64,000 bases of DNA, taken from Blasia pusilla. Its lineage: Eukaryota > Marchantiophyta > Marchantiopsida > Blasiales. Shown here in pieces: positions 1-11,262 of this stretch (its first letter is position 1; every line of letters starts with the position of its first letter). Where the stretch lies: the NCBI GenBank assembly GCA_050084515.1, contig CM114271.1, forward strand, positions 61,194,001 through 61,258,000. The letters are read 5' to 3'. Made by a program: the position numbers and the translations under genes. The notes under the pieces are model-generated. The model was given only the letters and a program-made list of their open reading frames with translations, made no database searches and was not told where the DNA came from.

Positions 1-118
1 TTTTGGTACTTCTTGACTTGTTGTTTGGATGCCATGAGTTAGCATGGGATCGTGCGTGTTTGTGTGTGTGTTTGATGACAATAATGTATGTTGTGTAGCG
101 ATGTGTATGCGCACGATA
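1..118 (+). repeat. Module A terminal repeat, cut by the window edge
   Basis: This is a copy of the roughly 126-bp repeat called module A here. Full copies begin TGGAGATATTTTGG and end GCGCACGACA, so they have TG...CA ends like an LTR. This copy lacks its first bases, which lie outside the window, and ends GCACGATA. It faces the copy at 1638-1763 in inverted orientation. It contains a GT-rich simple-sequence tract. Confidence 0.75.
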
Positions 119-1637
119 TGGTACATATCTTGTTATGCCGAGTGGAAATATATTACAATTCCACAACAACCGCGACATCATATTTGTAGTTTGAATATAT
201 GACATATTTTTCTCCCATATGGATAACATCTTCTCAACAAATGGCTAGTTGTAGCTCATTGGTGTGGATGCTAACTTGTTATTTATTGGTTGCCTATTGC
301 AAGCTTGTATCTTGCAATGATCCAAGTGGGATCTACTAAGGATTATGGAATGACACACTTTTCCTCTACTATGGCATACATAAGTAGTAGGATCGTGTTG
401 GAATACAATGTTTCCTTGAGATCTTACAAAAAGGTACAATTGACGTGAAGTTGTAGGACTCGTATCTAGAATATCTCTATGATGGATAGCCATTAATAAC
501 ATAGTATTGGAGAGAATGTGGATAACGCTAAAATAAGAATTATATAGTAGAGGAAATCAACTCAACTACAAGCTACTTCTCGACTGACCTTGTAAAATCC
601 AAATTCTGAGTTGTAAATCAACTACAAAATGATATATGGTGAGTGAACACATGGTAGGTGAATGTACAAGAATTACAAAGTAAGCATCAGAGAGGTAAGA
701 AGGTGACAGTTGCAAAATACTTGTAGAATGTATCTAATAGATGCAACGCTACTGAGAGATTGACCTTGTAAAGCTATAGACAAAATTTGGTGAAGGATGG
801 GAGTCTTTGAATCTTGAGACATTTGCATATACAAGAGATCAAAGTAGAAATTTCCATATTGTGAGTAGTCACCACTATCCTCGTAAAGTGGAGTTGTTTG
901 CCCACTATCCTCGTAAGATCCACTCTTGAGTTGCCAATCAACTATAGAATGATGGATTGCGTGTTAAGATAGGGTGGGTGATAGGATTAGAATAACAAAG
1001 GAAACATCCAAGAGATAATAAGAATATGTTTGGAAAATACTTGTAGAATGTACCTAAAAGATGAAATACTATTGAGAGATTGACCTTGTGTTAGTCTAAG
1101 ATACTGCAAGTTGTAGACAAAGTTTGTGGAAGAATGGGGGAGTTATGAATTTTGACACACCTACATATATAAGAGGGAAAATGTAAATAGAACAGATGTG
1201 TTTAATCTCCTTATCCCTGATTATGTAGGCAAGCACAAATATTTTAGCTGCGAGTAGTCATATATATTGTACCAAAATATTTTTGAAACAATTGAATAAC
1301 ATCCTACAAAGTGCGACAAGAGGTATAGAAGTGAGTCAGAGCTTGGATCGGCATGGAAAGCGACTATCAAATAAACCAACTATCAAATCACTTGTATGAT
1401 AAGGTTGCAGAAAAACGGGCTTGCCTAGAAAAGTATGGATATGTTCATGGACATGCCATCTTGCACATGTTCTCGCACTGTAGCCCATGTCCCTACTGCA
1501 ATCTTCATTTATGTTTGGTCAGCAACCTCGGCCCGTGTTTGGTTTGCGCCTTGCCTGCGGGCCAAATTATTTTTAATTTAAATAATACAATAAGAAATAA
1601 GAAATGGCCCTCTCGCAGGCTTGCAGCCAATCTGCAT
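119..1637. other. Non-coding spacer with a diverged tandem duplication
   Basis: No convincing gene is present. Two diverged copies of a roughly 320-bp unit lie in tandem at about 600-920 and 925-1180. Both contain a variant of AATACTTGTAGAATGTA followed by GAGAGATTGACCTTGT. The stretch is bounded by inverted copies of module A, so it could be the inside of an element with A as terminal repeat, but nothing else supports that. Confidence 0.5.
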
Positions 1638-1763
1638 TGTCGTGCGCATACACATCGCTACACAACATACATCGCTGTCACCGAACACACACACAAACAC
1701 GCATGATCCCATGCTAACTCATGGCATCCAAACAACGAGACAAGAAGAACCAAAATATCTCCA
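1638..1763 (-). repeat. Module A terminal repeat at the 3' end of copy 1
   Basis: This is a complete 126-bp copy. On the plus strand it starts TGTCGTGCGC and ends ATATCTCCA, so it has TG...CA ends. On the element's own strand it follows directly after a purine run (AGGGGGGCGA), which looks like the polypurine tract that primes plus-strand DNA synthesis. That position marks it as the start of the element's 3' LTR or as a very short LTR. Confidence 0.75.
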
Positions 1764-1945
1764 ATCGCCCCCCTAGTTGGTGGTTAGGTCCCTCTAACTC
1801 CAGATAGCCATCTATCCCTACCTACCATGACATACATCTCTCGGACGCTAAGAGCAAGAAGGCCGGGTGCTCATGTGGCCCCATTGTTAGTCGCCTCCTT
1901 GTCATCCATGTCATAGACACAAGTTGGAATATAGAACTACCTTCT

Positions 1946-2095
1946 CTATGTACATCTGGGACACATCCATCGTCCCTGAGAAACCCTAGTGAGAGGTGGC
2001 GTCAAACATGCCATATGCAATCCTCTCGAACACCCATCACAGACTAGCATCGTGGCCGCACCACGGGCAGAACCACACAACATACAACGCAAGCA
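1946..2095 (-). pseudogene. PHD-type zinc finger at the C-terminus of Pol, copy 1
   Basis: Visible ligands follow C-x2-C-x11-C-x2-C-x4-H-x2-C-x14-C-x2-C, with the typical MLVCDGC, HMACL and W-x-CP-x-C blocks of a PHD finger. The open frame ends right after the last cysteine pair, so this is the natural C-terminus. PHD fingers usually bind the histone H3 tail. Here the module occupies the place where chromoviruses carry a chromodomain, so targeting of integration is an inference. All eight zinc ligands are intact. Compared with copy 4, about 30 bp are missing just upstream of the finger. It could be another treble-clef finger, but spacing and the tryptophan before the last CxxC favour PHD. Confidence 0.85.
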
Positions 2096-3400
2096 TGTAC
2101 CATCAATGTTAGGAAGGTGACATGGCGCACAATTACGCACATGGTCCTTCCATACCATACCATCGCGTCCCTCCAGCAAGAGAACACCCGATGGCAAAAT
2201 GTCACGCACACTCGGATAGTGCGCCTGCGATCACATCCAACGTCGTCGGTGCCGTCTGCTGCAAATAGACATAATCTCCCTGATGAAACCTCCGGATAGT
2301 TGGTCGATAACCACCACCTCGAATAGTCGCATACCTCAACATATCCCGATGCTGTGCAATCGCCAAGTTCTTGAACGCCATGGGCATCACTCTCCGAAAT
2401 AACTCAGCCCTCTGAGAACATGCTCGCACCCATACATTTAGGTCATCAAGGTTGAGAACCTCTCCAGCATCTCGACGAATGGCCGCAGGTAAATCTGGCT
2501 CTCGGCCATAAAGTAGCAAGTACGGTGAAAAAGACGCTAAGGATGCCTGCGTGCTGAATTTGTATCCCATCGCCAACCATGGCAACTGGAGGTCCCAATC
2601 TCCTAGGTGACCTCTCTGCAAGCCATACTTGCATAAACCCCTCTTCACCGTCTGCACAACTCTCTCCACTAATCCATCCGCCTCAGGATGATCTCACGAA
2701 GTCGTGCGGTGGTCGATCAGCGCCTGATCACACAAGGCCTGGAACTCACCGCTGAAACTCGGTACCACAGTCATCAACACCTCGGTGGTGCGCCATAATG
2801 ACTGAGCACTCTGTCAAGGAAGGCATAAGCTACTCCCTCACTTGCTTTGTCAGGAAAAGCAACCAACTCGATCCACTTCGAGAAGTACTCGACCATCACC
2901 AACACATAACGACTGTGACGCTCCGTCAAGGGCAAAGGTCCTGCAAAATCCAAACTCCATCTATATCCTAAGCCCATGATTGGTAATGGATGCAACTGTG
3001 GAGTCGGAGCATTGAACGATGCTCGGACCCGATCACACACTATGCACCTGGCAACAAACTGCTGAACGTCAGTCTGCATGCCTCGCCACCAATACTGAAT
3101 CTAGAGCAAGCTATACGTCCGCTTCACCCCAAAGTGACCCAACTCCTCGTGGGCATGCTGCACTAGTCGTGCTCTCTGCAAAGGATGCGGCACTACGCGT
3201 ACTCTGCCATCCTCCCAAACCCTCAAAACACGTGTCCCCTCCCAACGGAACCGCCTGGCCCGGTCAGGATCCGATCCCGCTCTCTAGCATCCATGGTGCT
3301 CGCAAGGCTCGCCCGACTGAAGGTACTCTAAGACTACTCCATCATCATGAATATCTCGGCCACTTGTCGTGTCCTCACTGGCCTCGGGATCCAAAGACTC
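2096..3400 (-). pseudogene. Integrase domain, copy 1
   Basis: The domain inserts retroelement cDNA into host DNA. The N-terminal HHCC zinc region lies near 3010-3170 (GHFGVK, then CIVCDRVRA). The core has DFAGPLP with the first catalytic Asp near 2940. A diverged version of the D-x-GTEF region and E-x2-GL-x-ER follows at about 2640-2750. The C-terminal part has GDYVYLQQ and MVWKDHVRN, an SH3-like tail. Frameshifts interrupt it near 2770, 2640 and 2210. Plant gypsy integrases have the same order. The PHD finger follows directly. Confidence 0.85.
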
Positions 3401-3559
3401 TCCACTAGACCTCGCCATCGAAGTCTCCACACTCTGGCTCTCCATAGCCAACATGCCTAAATAGGCTGACGCGTGCCATCCTGGCACCGACTCCTCATCA
3501 CTCTCTCCATGCCATCGAGCTCCAGTCGCATCTCGCTGACTCGGGCATGGGTTACGACT

Positions 3560-3990
3560 CAACCCATCTGCATCCTGGTTGAGCGTTCCAGGTCTATGTA
3601 CCACTTTAAAAATCATACTCCTGCAACAATAGAGCCCATCTCGCAAGCTTCCCTGTAAGCTTGTCGGATTCCATCAACCACTTCAGTGGCTGATGATCAG
3701 TGATGATGGTAAAGGGGTTGCCGAATAAGTAACACCTAAAATGCGCGACAGCCCACACCGCAACCAAGCACTCACCCTCATACGGTGAGCCGCCTCTGCC
3801 GCAGCGTTGTTCGAGCGGCTAGCGTAAGCCACCACAAACTCTCTACCCTCATCATCATCTTTGGGTGAGCACCGCCCAAGCCCAAACATGCTCCAATGTA
3901 GGTGCAATCGAAAGGACACCCCGATCGGTCTCCTCAAGATGGGTGCGGACGTCAACCCGTCCTGAGCAATCGAAATGCTCGCTCTTGCTC
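3560..3990 (-). pseudogene. RNase H domain, copy 1
   Basis: Recognised by the gypsy RNase H blocks: WSMFGLG, EFVVAYASRS with N-x-AE, and downstream VVHRPG, LNQDADGLSR. RNase H removes the RNA strand during reverse transcription. The open frame is interrupted by shifts near 3680 and 3860. A spacer between RNase H and the integrase zinc region (about 3290-3560) holds the conserved text WHGESDEE and YLGMLAMESQ, which recurs in all four copies and has no assigned function. Confidence 0.75.
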
Positions 3991-4059
3991 ATCCCCAGTG
4001 CCACTCGTGATCCACCTTGGTGAGCAAGGTCGTAACCGCAATCGAATGAATCTTGACGA

Positions 4060-4800
4060 TCGCCGATAGAAGTTCGCCAATCCCATGAATGCGTGAACAC
4101 GGCTCACATCTGTAGGGCGTGGAATGCGTGAGATAGCCTCTACCTTTGTCTGCTGAACACCAAGGTCCCTTGGGTATATCGTATGGCCCAAGTACTCAAT
4201 CTGGTCGTAGAAGAACTTGCACTTGCCTGGATGTAGCTTCAGCCCATGTAATTGCAATCGTCAAAACACCTCCTCTAGATGTTGCTCATGCTCCTCAACC
4301 ATGGCGCTAAAGACAACGATGTCATCAATATAACACCTAGCAAAATCCAGACCAGCCAAGATCCTATCCATGACCTCTGAAACTCATCCGGGGCGTTCTT
4401 TAACCCAAATGGTAAGAACCGCCACTGGTACAAACAATCCTTCCCGTGAGGATCGATGCCCCAAAATGCCGTCTCTTCGCCTGTCCTCCAATCGAGCAGG
4501 GCGGTGATGGTATCTAGCTCGCAAATCCAATGAACTGAAGACCTTTGCGTGACCAATCGCATCAAAGATCTCCTCAGGGGTGGGCATGGCATACCTATCG
4601 GACTTTGTTTGCCGATTGATAGGTCGGTAATCCCCACACATCCGCCTATCCGTCCAGTTGCCATGCACATCCTTCTTGGCGGGCATGATAGTGGAAGATG
4701 CATACTCCCCATGCGACATCTCCACTAGTCCTGCTCCGACCAAGTCCAAGTCTTGGCTCCTACTCTGAATCAGAGCCCTCTCCATATCACTCTACCTGTA
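4060..4800 (-). pseudogene. Reverse transcriptase domain, copy 1
   Basis: This is the RNA-dependent DNA polymerase of the element. Visible blocks in order are GDYRPINRQT, PTPEEIFDAI, the strand after FSSLDL, a catalytic YIDD box encoded at 4321-4332, and LKLHPGKCKFF followed by EYLGH. The two catalytic aspartates of YIDD are kept in this copy, unlike copy 2. Frameshifts near 4270, 4380 and 4540 break the frame. The order PR-MTase-RT is unusual because a methyltransferase lies directly upstream. Confidence 0.85.
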
Positions 4801-5299
4801 GGGTCGTCGGAAGATCGGCATATCACTCGATAACTCAATGCGGATTCCCCGGTCCCTTCAGCGTACCCAAATCCTCCATGCTAAACGCAAAGCAGCTCCT
4901 ATAACTCTTGAGGAACTGATGTATTCGGCGCCGCTCTCCTCCTGTCAACTTAGGGCCCATATCTGGCTCCCAAGTCTCCATCGTGACTACGGTAGGACTC
5001 TCCGGCGCGGGTATCGGTGGTTGCTATGGTGCAACCCCGTCTCGAACAACAACACTCAGCCGCTCTCCTGCAGCCAACTGCAAACTCTGATCTCCTCCAC
5101 GTGCAGTGCTCGAAACCACGCTCGATGTTGTGGCTATCATCTCCTTGCGTACCTTCAAAACATCCCAAGAAGTCCAAGGGTGTCTCTCCCGATCTCCCCT
5201 GGTGCGTAGATCTCCTCGGGTCTCGCCCGACCCACGCCTCCACCGTCTCGGTAGGCATGGGGCTCACCAACGCAATTGTGATGTCGCGATCTCATACGA

Positions 5300-6260
5300 C
5301 GCTACTCAGCCACTCCCAAGCGAGGATCCATGTCAAGCGATTCAGGTCCATCGCTTTGACCCAAGACATGGTGTCGTGATGCCTCTAACACCGATGGTAC
5401 CTTGCCGTACCTCTGTGGGAAATCCCATCGCCGCTCTCTCTCGTCGGCGTTGGGCTCCACCAACCGCTGAACCTGGTCATCCCAAACCAAGCCAGGACCG
5501 GCCTCCTTGTATGCATAGGAAGCGGAAAACTCACAAACGTGGGCAAGGCTGCCCGCGCCTGCCTACCTTGTTGACCACGATCGGCGGTGGTCGATCATCG
5601 TGCCTCACCGCTTTGTGATCGGCGACTGGATCGAATGAATCCACTAACAAAGGGAGGGGCGCTCCACTCTCGAGATACGCCCTCCATAACACCGCATGGG
5701 GCACCAAGTTGGTCCACCATAGACGCGGGCGATGGGCTCTAGAACCTACACTCGCCGCATCCAAGAACATCGGCTGGGCGATCCAAGCACGCACTGATGA
5801 GCACTCGTCACGACCGTGACTGGAGTCTCCCAAGATCGGCACATTCTCCGAATGTAGGTGGAGAACGAGATCGGTGCTCTGCGAATCGCCGTAAGACCTC
5901 AACATCTCCCAAAACAACCTGGATCGATGTCAACCAACCCGCTGCCTGCGTCAAAGACTCGATTGGCCCCGACATGGCCAACCGGCAATGACCAAATCAA
6001 TGGTCCCTACCCGCTCTAAGTCCTACGCCCCAACAACAAAATATCCTCGGTAGGGAACTCGGTACCCTTTGATCGCTGGACCTTGCACAATAAGTCGGGA
6101 AAACGAGGCGTAATTGCGCCACATGTCGTAGTGAGACGCGCCGCAACATCATCACTCTCCACATACAAAATCTTGATGTACTCGCACTCCTGCTCGCAAA
6201 AAAGGCTAACCCGGTGCTAATCCCTCCAAAGAGATCTAACACTCGAATACCCTCCTCTGG
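5300..6260 (-). pseudogene. C5-cytosine DNA methyltransferase domain inside Pol, copy 1
   Basis: The domain would transfer a methyl group from SAM to carbon 5 of cytosine in DNA. Motif I reads VLDLFGGISTGLA (about 6215-6250). Motif IV is GWPCRGQS (about 5960-5993) and contains the catalytic Cys. Motif VI is ENVPILG (near 5845). Motif VIII is AHRPRLWWTNL (about 5700-5745), followed after a short target-recognition stretch by FPTFVSF. The C-terminal block is MDLNRLTWILAWEW (about 5311-5358). The order I-IV-VI-VIII-IX-X and the short region between VIII and IX resemble DNMT3 rather than the permuted DRM class. Frameshifts lie after motif I, near the motif VI region and before the last block. It sits between protease and RT in the same orientation. 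Confidence 0.85.
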
Positions 6261-6639
6261 GGTACACCACACAATGGGTGTAGTATCCAAGGGTGTCATT
6301 GTAGCACTCCCCGCTACCTCGGGTTCCTCGGACCCGTCACGCCTGGTGCAACGCCGCTCCACGTGGTGCCGACGTGCGATCCGCCAATCGTTGAAGCTCC
6401 TCGGCCGAGCCCCACAGCCGCACCTCTCCTCCACGGAATGATGCAGCTACAATAACACTCCTCTCCATACAAATGTCAGGAACGGGAGTATCCTCTGCAT
6501 GGACATGTCCCTCAATCAAATCACTAGGCCAAGTGATGGCACTGCTAAATGTTGCTAAGGTCGCCATCTCTCCGGCCGCGTTTCGATCATCGCACCCGTG
6601 AATCGAAGCGGGTAATGAGCTAAGGCGCCCATCACCGAT

Positions 6640-7310
6640 CGCCATCCTGGTGCAGAGGGACGAGACTCCTCCCAGTAATCCAGGGAAAACCCCATCGGGT
6701 ATAACACTGCTCCACCAACCAAGACTTCGTAGGACTCAGCATCAGTCACTATCGCCTTGGCGCGCATCACGGACTCATCTGTAGGATGTCCCGGGCGAAT
6801 CCTCACCACGACCTCCTGTTGGGTGATATACTGTGTGGTACTCGCTCCACCCAAGGATGTCTGTATCCAAAATGGACAACACATCGGCTCTCGTCAAGCC
6901 CAATCCTCTGAATGACGCTTTCCCCAACATCAAGGGTTGCGCTCCTGAATCCATCAAGACGCGCTGCGGACTAAAAGCTCTACCTCCAGGACTCACCAAC
7001 TGGAAGACCTCTCCTCGGTTATCCAGCAACACAACACCAGGAGAAGCCATGGCACGCTCTATCGCGGGTCTAGCGGGCATCTCCGCCATCCTAGCAACCG
7101 AAGCCTGCCATGAATCTGACATGGACGGCCCGAGCATCCGCTCCAAGGGCAGGTCCATCACCTCCTCTACAATCACCTCTGAACGTGATGCAGGAACTCC
7201 AACTCCGCGCTCACATAGTGAAGCGGCCAGCCGAAAAGCCTCGGCGGGCGTACCTCCCAACGTCACAACATCGGAAGCAGAAAATAAAGGAGTGCGGTAC
7301 AACGGTGGCG
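6640..7310 (-). pseudogene. Retroviral-type aspartic protease region, copy 1
   Basis: The active-site box LMDSGAQPLMLG is encoded near 6949, preceded by LLDNRGEVFQLVSPGG. Retroelement proteases of this class act as dimers and cut Gag-Pol. The region upstream (LPLERMLGPS, RMAEMPARP) is shared with copy 2. The frame runs openly from 7302 to past the catalytic box, then shifts near 6860. Confidence 0.75.
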
Positions 7311-7859
7311 CCCCAACAACGTGCTCGACACATGCCCCTCCCGAGCATCAACAATAGGAGTCGCCGCCGCTTTCGCTTCTCCCATCGCCCTCCGTGCTTG
7401 CACACCAACAACATTACCAACTCTCCGGGAACTTTGATGAGGATCCATCGATGGGGTCCTCATCGCCGACAACGTGAAAGATTGAGGAAGCCTAGTCGTC
7501 ATCGGCTTCCCCGGCTTGTGGATCCAACTCTGCGGCTGCTCCACGCGTCACAAGCTGCGGGGCGGCCTCCATCTGGGCAACCCCGACATCCATCCAGGAT
7601 CCTCCGGATCTCTGGCTGCTCCATATGATGTCGATGCCACAGATCCGGCATCGGGTAACCTCAATGCCATAGCGGCAATCTGCTCCTCGTAGTTGTATCT
7701 AGCGACCATCCCAGCCTCACGTCCGGCATCTCCTCGGCGCGTCTAGGTGGTGGTACTCTACCTCCTCCGCTGGCGGCTCCACCACCCTGTCGGGCAACTC
7801 CAGCTCCTCGTCGCCCCCAACCGGGACCACTGAGCACGATCTCTAGGCCCACCCGACCG

Positions 7860-9570
7860 CTACTCGCTCTGGTGCCCTCTCCGGCCCTCGGTCCAGGCGT
7901 AACTCAGGATGTAAACTAAAAAACCTGGCGCGTGTATGACCATACCTCGACAATAGTCACACGATAACCTCTTGGTGCAAAGACCATCTCCTCCTCCATG
8001 CCGAGGCACACGCGTCCATGACCCCGACGAGTGCAATCGCGCCCGATGATGGGCTCCACCACATGACCAACAAGTAATAGTAGGCGGTCGCTGGCTGAGC
8101 CGCATATGAAGGCGCAGGGTCTCGCGGGCACGCCCTCTCGGTATCCTCCCCGAGCTCGGTGCCACGATCAACCTATCTCGGAGTCCACGTTGTTGCCAGG
8201 TGGTGCGGATAATCGTGGATCGCTCTCGCCGAGAACCCATGGTAGCTACGCTCTCCTCCGCCATGTTGCGCTCAATGTTCTCGGCGGTCCTAAAACATCT
8301 CTCAACGTAGGGGAGGTGTTCATAAGAAGCACCCCCTCCCACACCCGTGTCCGCAAGGTCCGGCCCAGCATCGCATACCATGACTGGATAGCCTGAGCCT
8401 CTGTCACCCCCTAAGTGACGTTGATCAACCGGCGCAAGCGAGTGTAAGCCTCACGCAAACTCTCACCCAGCGCCTCTAGAAGTCGTGGATGCTCCGCAAC
8501 TTCTCTCGTCCATACCCCCGGTAGCTCGCCCTCAACTCAAGAAAGAACTCAACCACGAGGGTTGAACTGGGGGACGAACCCGACTAGACGGTGCAATGCT
8601 CCCGTGCGAGTGACCCTCCTAAAAACGTCACAAGTGGAAGAGGCAAGAGCTCTCCCGACTCCTCCTCCTCTCATCGGGAACGGCTCCGTCCATGACACAT
8701 AATGTGGGTCATAGTAGAGCCTCCACACCTCGATCTCACATGCATATCTCTGAGAGAACTCATGGTAATCGCCCATGGGCGCCCCCTCTAAATCTTTGGA
8801 ACATACCGTTCCATGTTTGAACGGGTTGAACTCTCTAGAGTTCCTGGCCCGCTGGGAGTCGCACCAACTCCTAAACTCTACTATAAAATCGTGCAACTCA
8901 ATCGTGCCTACTGCACGTGAAAACCTACGTGGTCCTCTACCCCGGTCGTCCATCTCGTACGCCCAACTGGTAGGACCACTCACAATGTGTGGCGATGTGC
9001 TCACAAACTCCTCTACACCCTCCCCCTTGTCTGACGATGACACAGAAGGAGGTCGAGGTGGTCCCTCACGTGGAGACCCTCGAAACCTCGCGCCACTCTG
9101 CGTAAAACCTCTAGAGCTACTCTCGGGTTCACCACCTCGCCTCTCAAAGTCCCGAACAGACTCCGTGATGACCCTCATGCCCCTCTCACCCGATCACTCT
9201 GAACCTCGTGAGGAATCCCTCAATCACTCATCCCAAACATGCGGCACTCGATCTACACTCTCTCTTCCCGAGACGTGTAACGTGCGGCAACACGCGGCGT
9301 GGTGCGGCAAATCGACCAGGCTATCATCTCATCGACAACCTACCCTCAACTCCGGACATCCCACACAGGTCTATGTCCCCTAAACCACATACATAAATGA
9401 TGCTCTCAGCATCCACACACCCAATATCCCCAAATAAATCCCAGAATCCCTCACACGTGCAGGGTAAAGGACCATAATGGGTAACCTGAACACATGTCGA
9501 TGTCGCTCCTCAGCAACTGCAAATCTCGACCCCAACTCGATCGTGGAGACAACTCCTCCAATCAGCAAGT
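7860..9570 (-). pseudogene. Gag region with zinc-knuckle remnant, copy 1
   Basis: The frame at 8549-9178 gives a capsid-like protein part (AYEMDDRGRGPRRF, VEFRSWCDSQRARNSREFN) also found in copy 2. A zinc knuckle, CWSCGGAHH, lies near 8030-8065. Its expected last Cys is lost to a local frameshift. Spacing in the undamaged version in copy 2 is C-x2-C-x3-H-x4-C, one residue shorter than the usual plant gypsy knuckle. An upstream frame (about 9380-9568) may hold the true N-terminus; the start codon cannot be fixed. Confidence 0.6.
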
Positions 9571-10746
9571 CATACTCCTCCCGTCATCGATCTTTGCTCA
9601 AAACTTCTCGAGCAGAGTGCGGTCCCAGGTGAACGCACGCGCGCGTTGCGGCGGCGACACGGAACGGCTACTTAACGGCACGCCCTCGATGGTGGGATGC
9701 GGCACTCGGCGGCATACCCTCCTCAATCAATAATAATCCCACACTCTGCTCCACAATGACGGTGCGGCTCCGTGATCGAGATGGTGCGGTGCGGCCATGA
9801 GCGACACGGCGCGGCAATCGGCGGCGCGTTGCGGCTACGGGCGTCACTGCACGATACTCAATCTTCGTCGAGCGGCTACCAATCACAACATAGCAGCATG
9901 AAATCAAAACTCAAACACCATAACCGGAGGTCATCTGCCTTCACTGGTTGATGAAGAAACTGCGATGACTGTGGCGGCCAAAACAAAGTACGTGGTGGCG
10001 ACGCAAGTCAAGGAATCAACGAACGTCATGGAAGACCCTCCACTCCGTAATGGCGGCAACGGCACCCAAAGGGTGGACAATGGACGGTGGACCCTTGACA
10101 GTGACGGTTGACCGCTGATGGTGACGGTTGACCGTTGACGGTGACTGTGATGGCGACGGCCGCCGCCGGTGTGGCGGCTGATTTAGGGTTTGCACGATTT
10201 AACCCTAAAAATCGCCTAGCAGTGGCAGCTTTACAAGATTGCCTATAACTTTTTGCTCGCAACTCCAAATTGTGCATTGTATGTTGCACAGCGTGCACAG
10301 CGTGCACAGCTTTACGATCTACGCTACCATCAAAAAATATTTAGAATTGGACATTTCAGTAAAAACTGACGGGGATTATCGTAAAGCCCAATGTCTCTTT
10401 CTCCTACACAAAATTCGGCAGCGCTCCCGCGCTGATTTCTCCCAACGAAAATTTAACATCTGTAAAAATACATATCAGCAAGCTACATGGTGCTCCCGAG
10501 AGCACCAGCATGGGGCAACCCGCCCCCATACTCAATCCCTATCAGAAATTGGGTAGCGCTTCCGCGCGTCACTCTGTCACACGAAAAATCGGCAAATGCA
10601 AAGAGTAATGAAAGCAGCCCTTGCTCCGGTGAGCACTCCCATGAGCCGCTGAACGGGGAACACGGTCCCCAACCTGCAAAAACAGCGAGTGACCAACGAG
10701 CTCCCCCATGAAGCTCTCTCACTCTCTCATTCTCTCATTCTCTCTT
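9571..10746 (-). other. Long untranslated leader of copy 1
   Basis: This 1.2-kb stretch between module B and gag matches 14372-15590 of copy 2 in inverted orientation. It holds a minisatellite around 10075-10165 built on variants of GACGGTTGACC. A GAGAGAATGAGAGAGTGAG-like purine tract lies beside module B. No clear tRNA primer-binding site was recognised. Confidence 0.6.
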
Positions 10747-11262
10747 TGTAAAGTAAGATCCAATCTCTCTCTCCACCATCTCACACCATAGCTCTCAAAG
10801 GTGTGCACTCTCTCTCATGTCAAACCAAACCCACTCTCCTAATGAGAGGCTTGGGTTACACTCACAAGGCAAGGTACCATAGCTCCGCCGCCTCATGCCA
10901 AGAGGTTCAACAAAGAGAGAATGAGCTTTCAAGCTCTCTCTCCTTGAGGTATACCCCTCTCCTCTCCCAAGCTCTCCCCATGGTAACCTATTCTCCCAAG
11001 TCACCTCCTTGGCTCTTGACCTGATGTAGGAGGTCAATGGCCACTTACCAAAAATAGTAAGTCGATCATATACTCAAAATGGAACTTACCTAAAATAGTA
11101 AGTTCCTCAATATGGCTCCAAATGAGCCGAAACGAAGGGGAAACCTGCTATCTCAGGTTTCCAAGGGCCTCAGCAGGTCACCCTCGACCTATTGGGCGTG
11201 TCCTCCACTACTCATGAAGGCGCTCTATTAGATCTCACCGATCTATCTTAAAAGACGTGACA
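10747..11262 (-). repeat. Module B (516 bp) at the 5' end of copy 1
   Basis: On its own strand this begins TGTCACGTC and ends TTTACA, so it has TG...CA ends, and it is exactly as long as the 516-bp module at the 5' end of copy 2. That points to a 5' LTR or a defined LTR part. It contains the AAATGAGCCGAAACGAAGG block (reverse sense) and a GAGCTTGGGAGAG-rich stretch. Module A is not present next to it. Confidence 0.7.

Larger units (their letters stand above)
1638..11262 (-). mobile_element. Ty3/gypsy-type LTR retroelement, copy 1 (defective)
   Basis: Read on the minus strand, the order is module B (10747-11262), a long leader, gag, aspartic protease, C5-DNA methyltransferase, reverse transcriptase, RNase H, integrase, PHD finger, a 3' leader, polypurine tract and module A. 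RNase H before integrase defines Ty3/gypsy order. The coding part is broken by many frameshifts and stops, so this copy is dead, yet each domain is still recognisable. The element lies head to head with copy 2, with 2.6 kb between them. The methyltransferase and PHD finger are additions to the normal gypsy set. Confidence 0.85.

Noticed and set aside
1946-2209. C-terminal chromodomain of the integrase
   Set aside because: I looked for a chromodomain, expected in chromoviruses. The cysteine and histidine spacing instead fits a PHD finger.
10075-10165. Telomere-like or satellite array
   Set aside because: The GACGGTTGACC-like units are confined to the retroelement leader in both copies, so they belong to the element.
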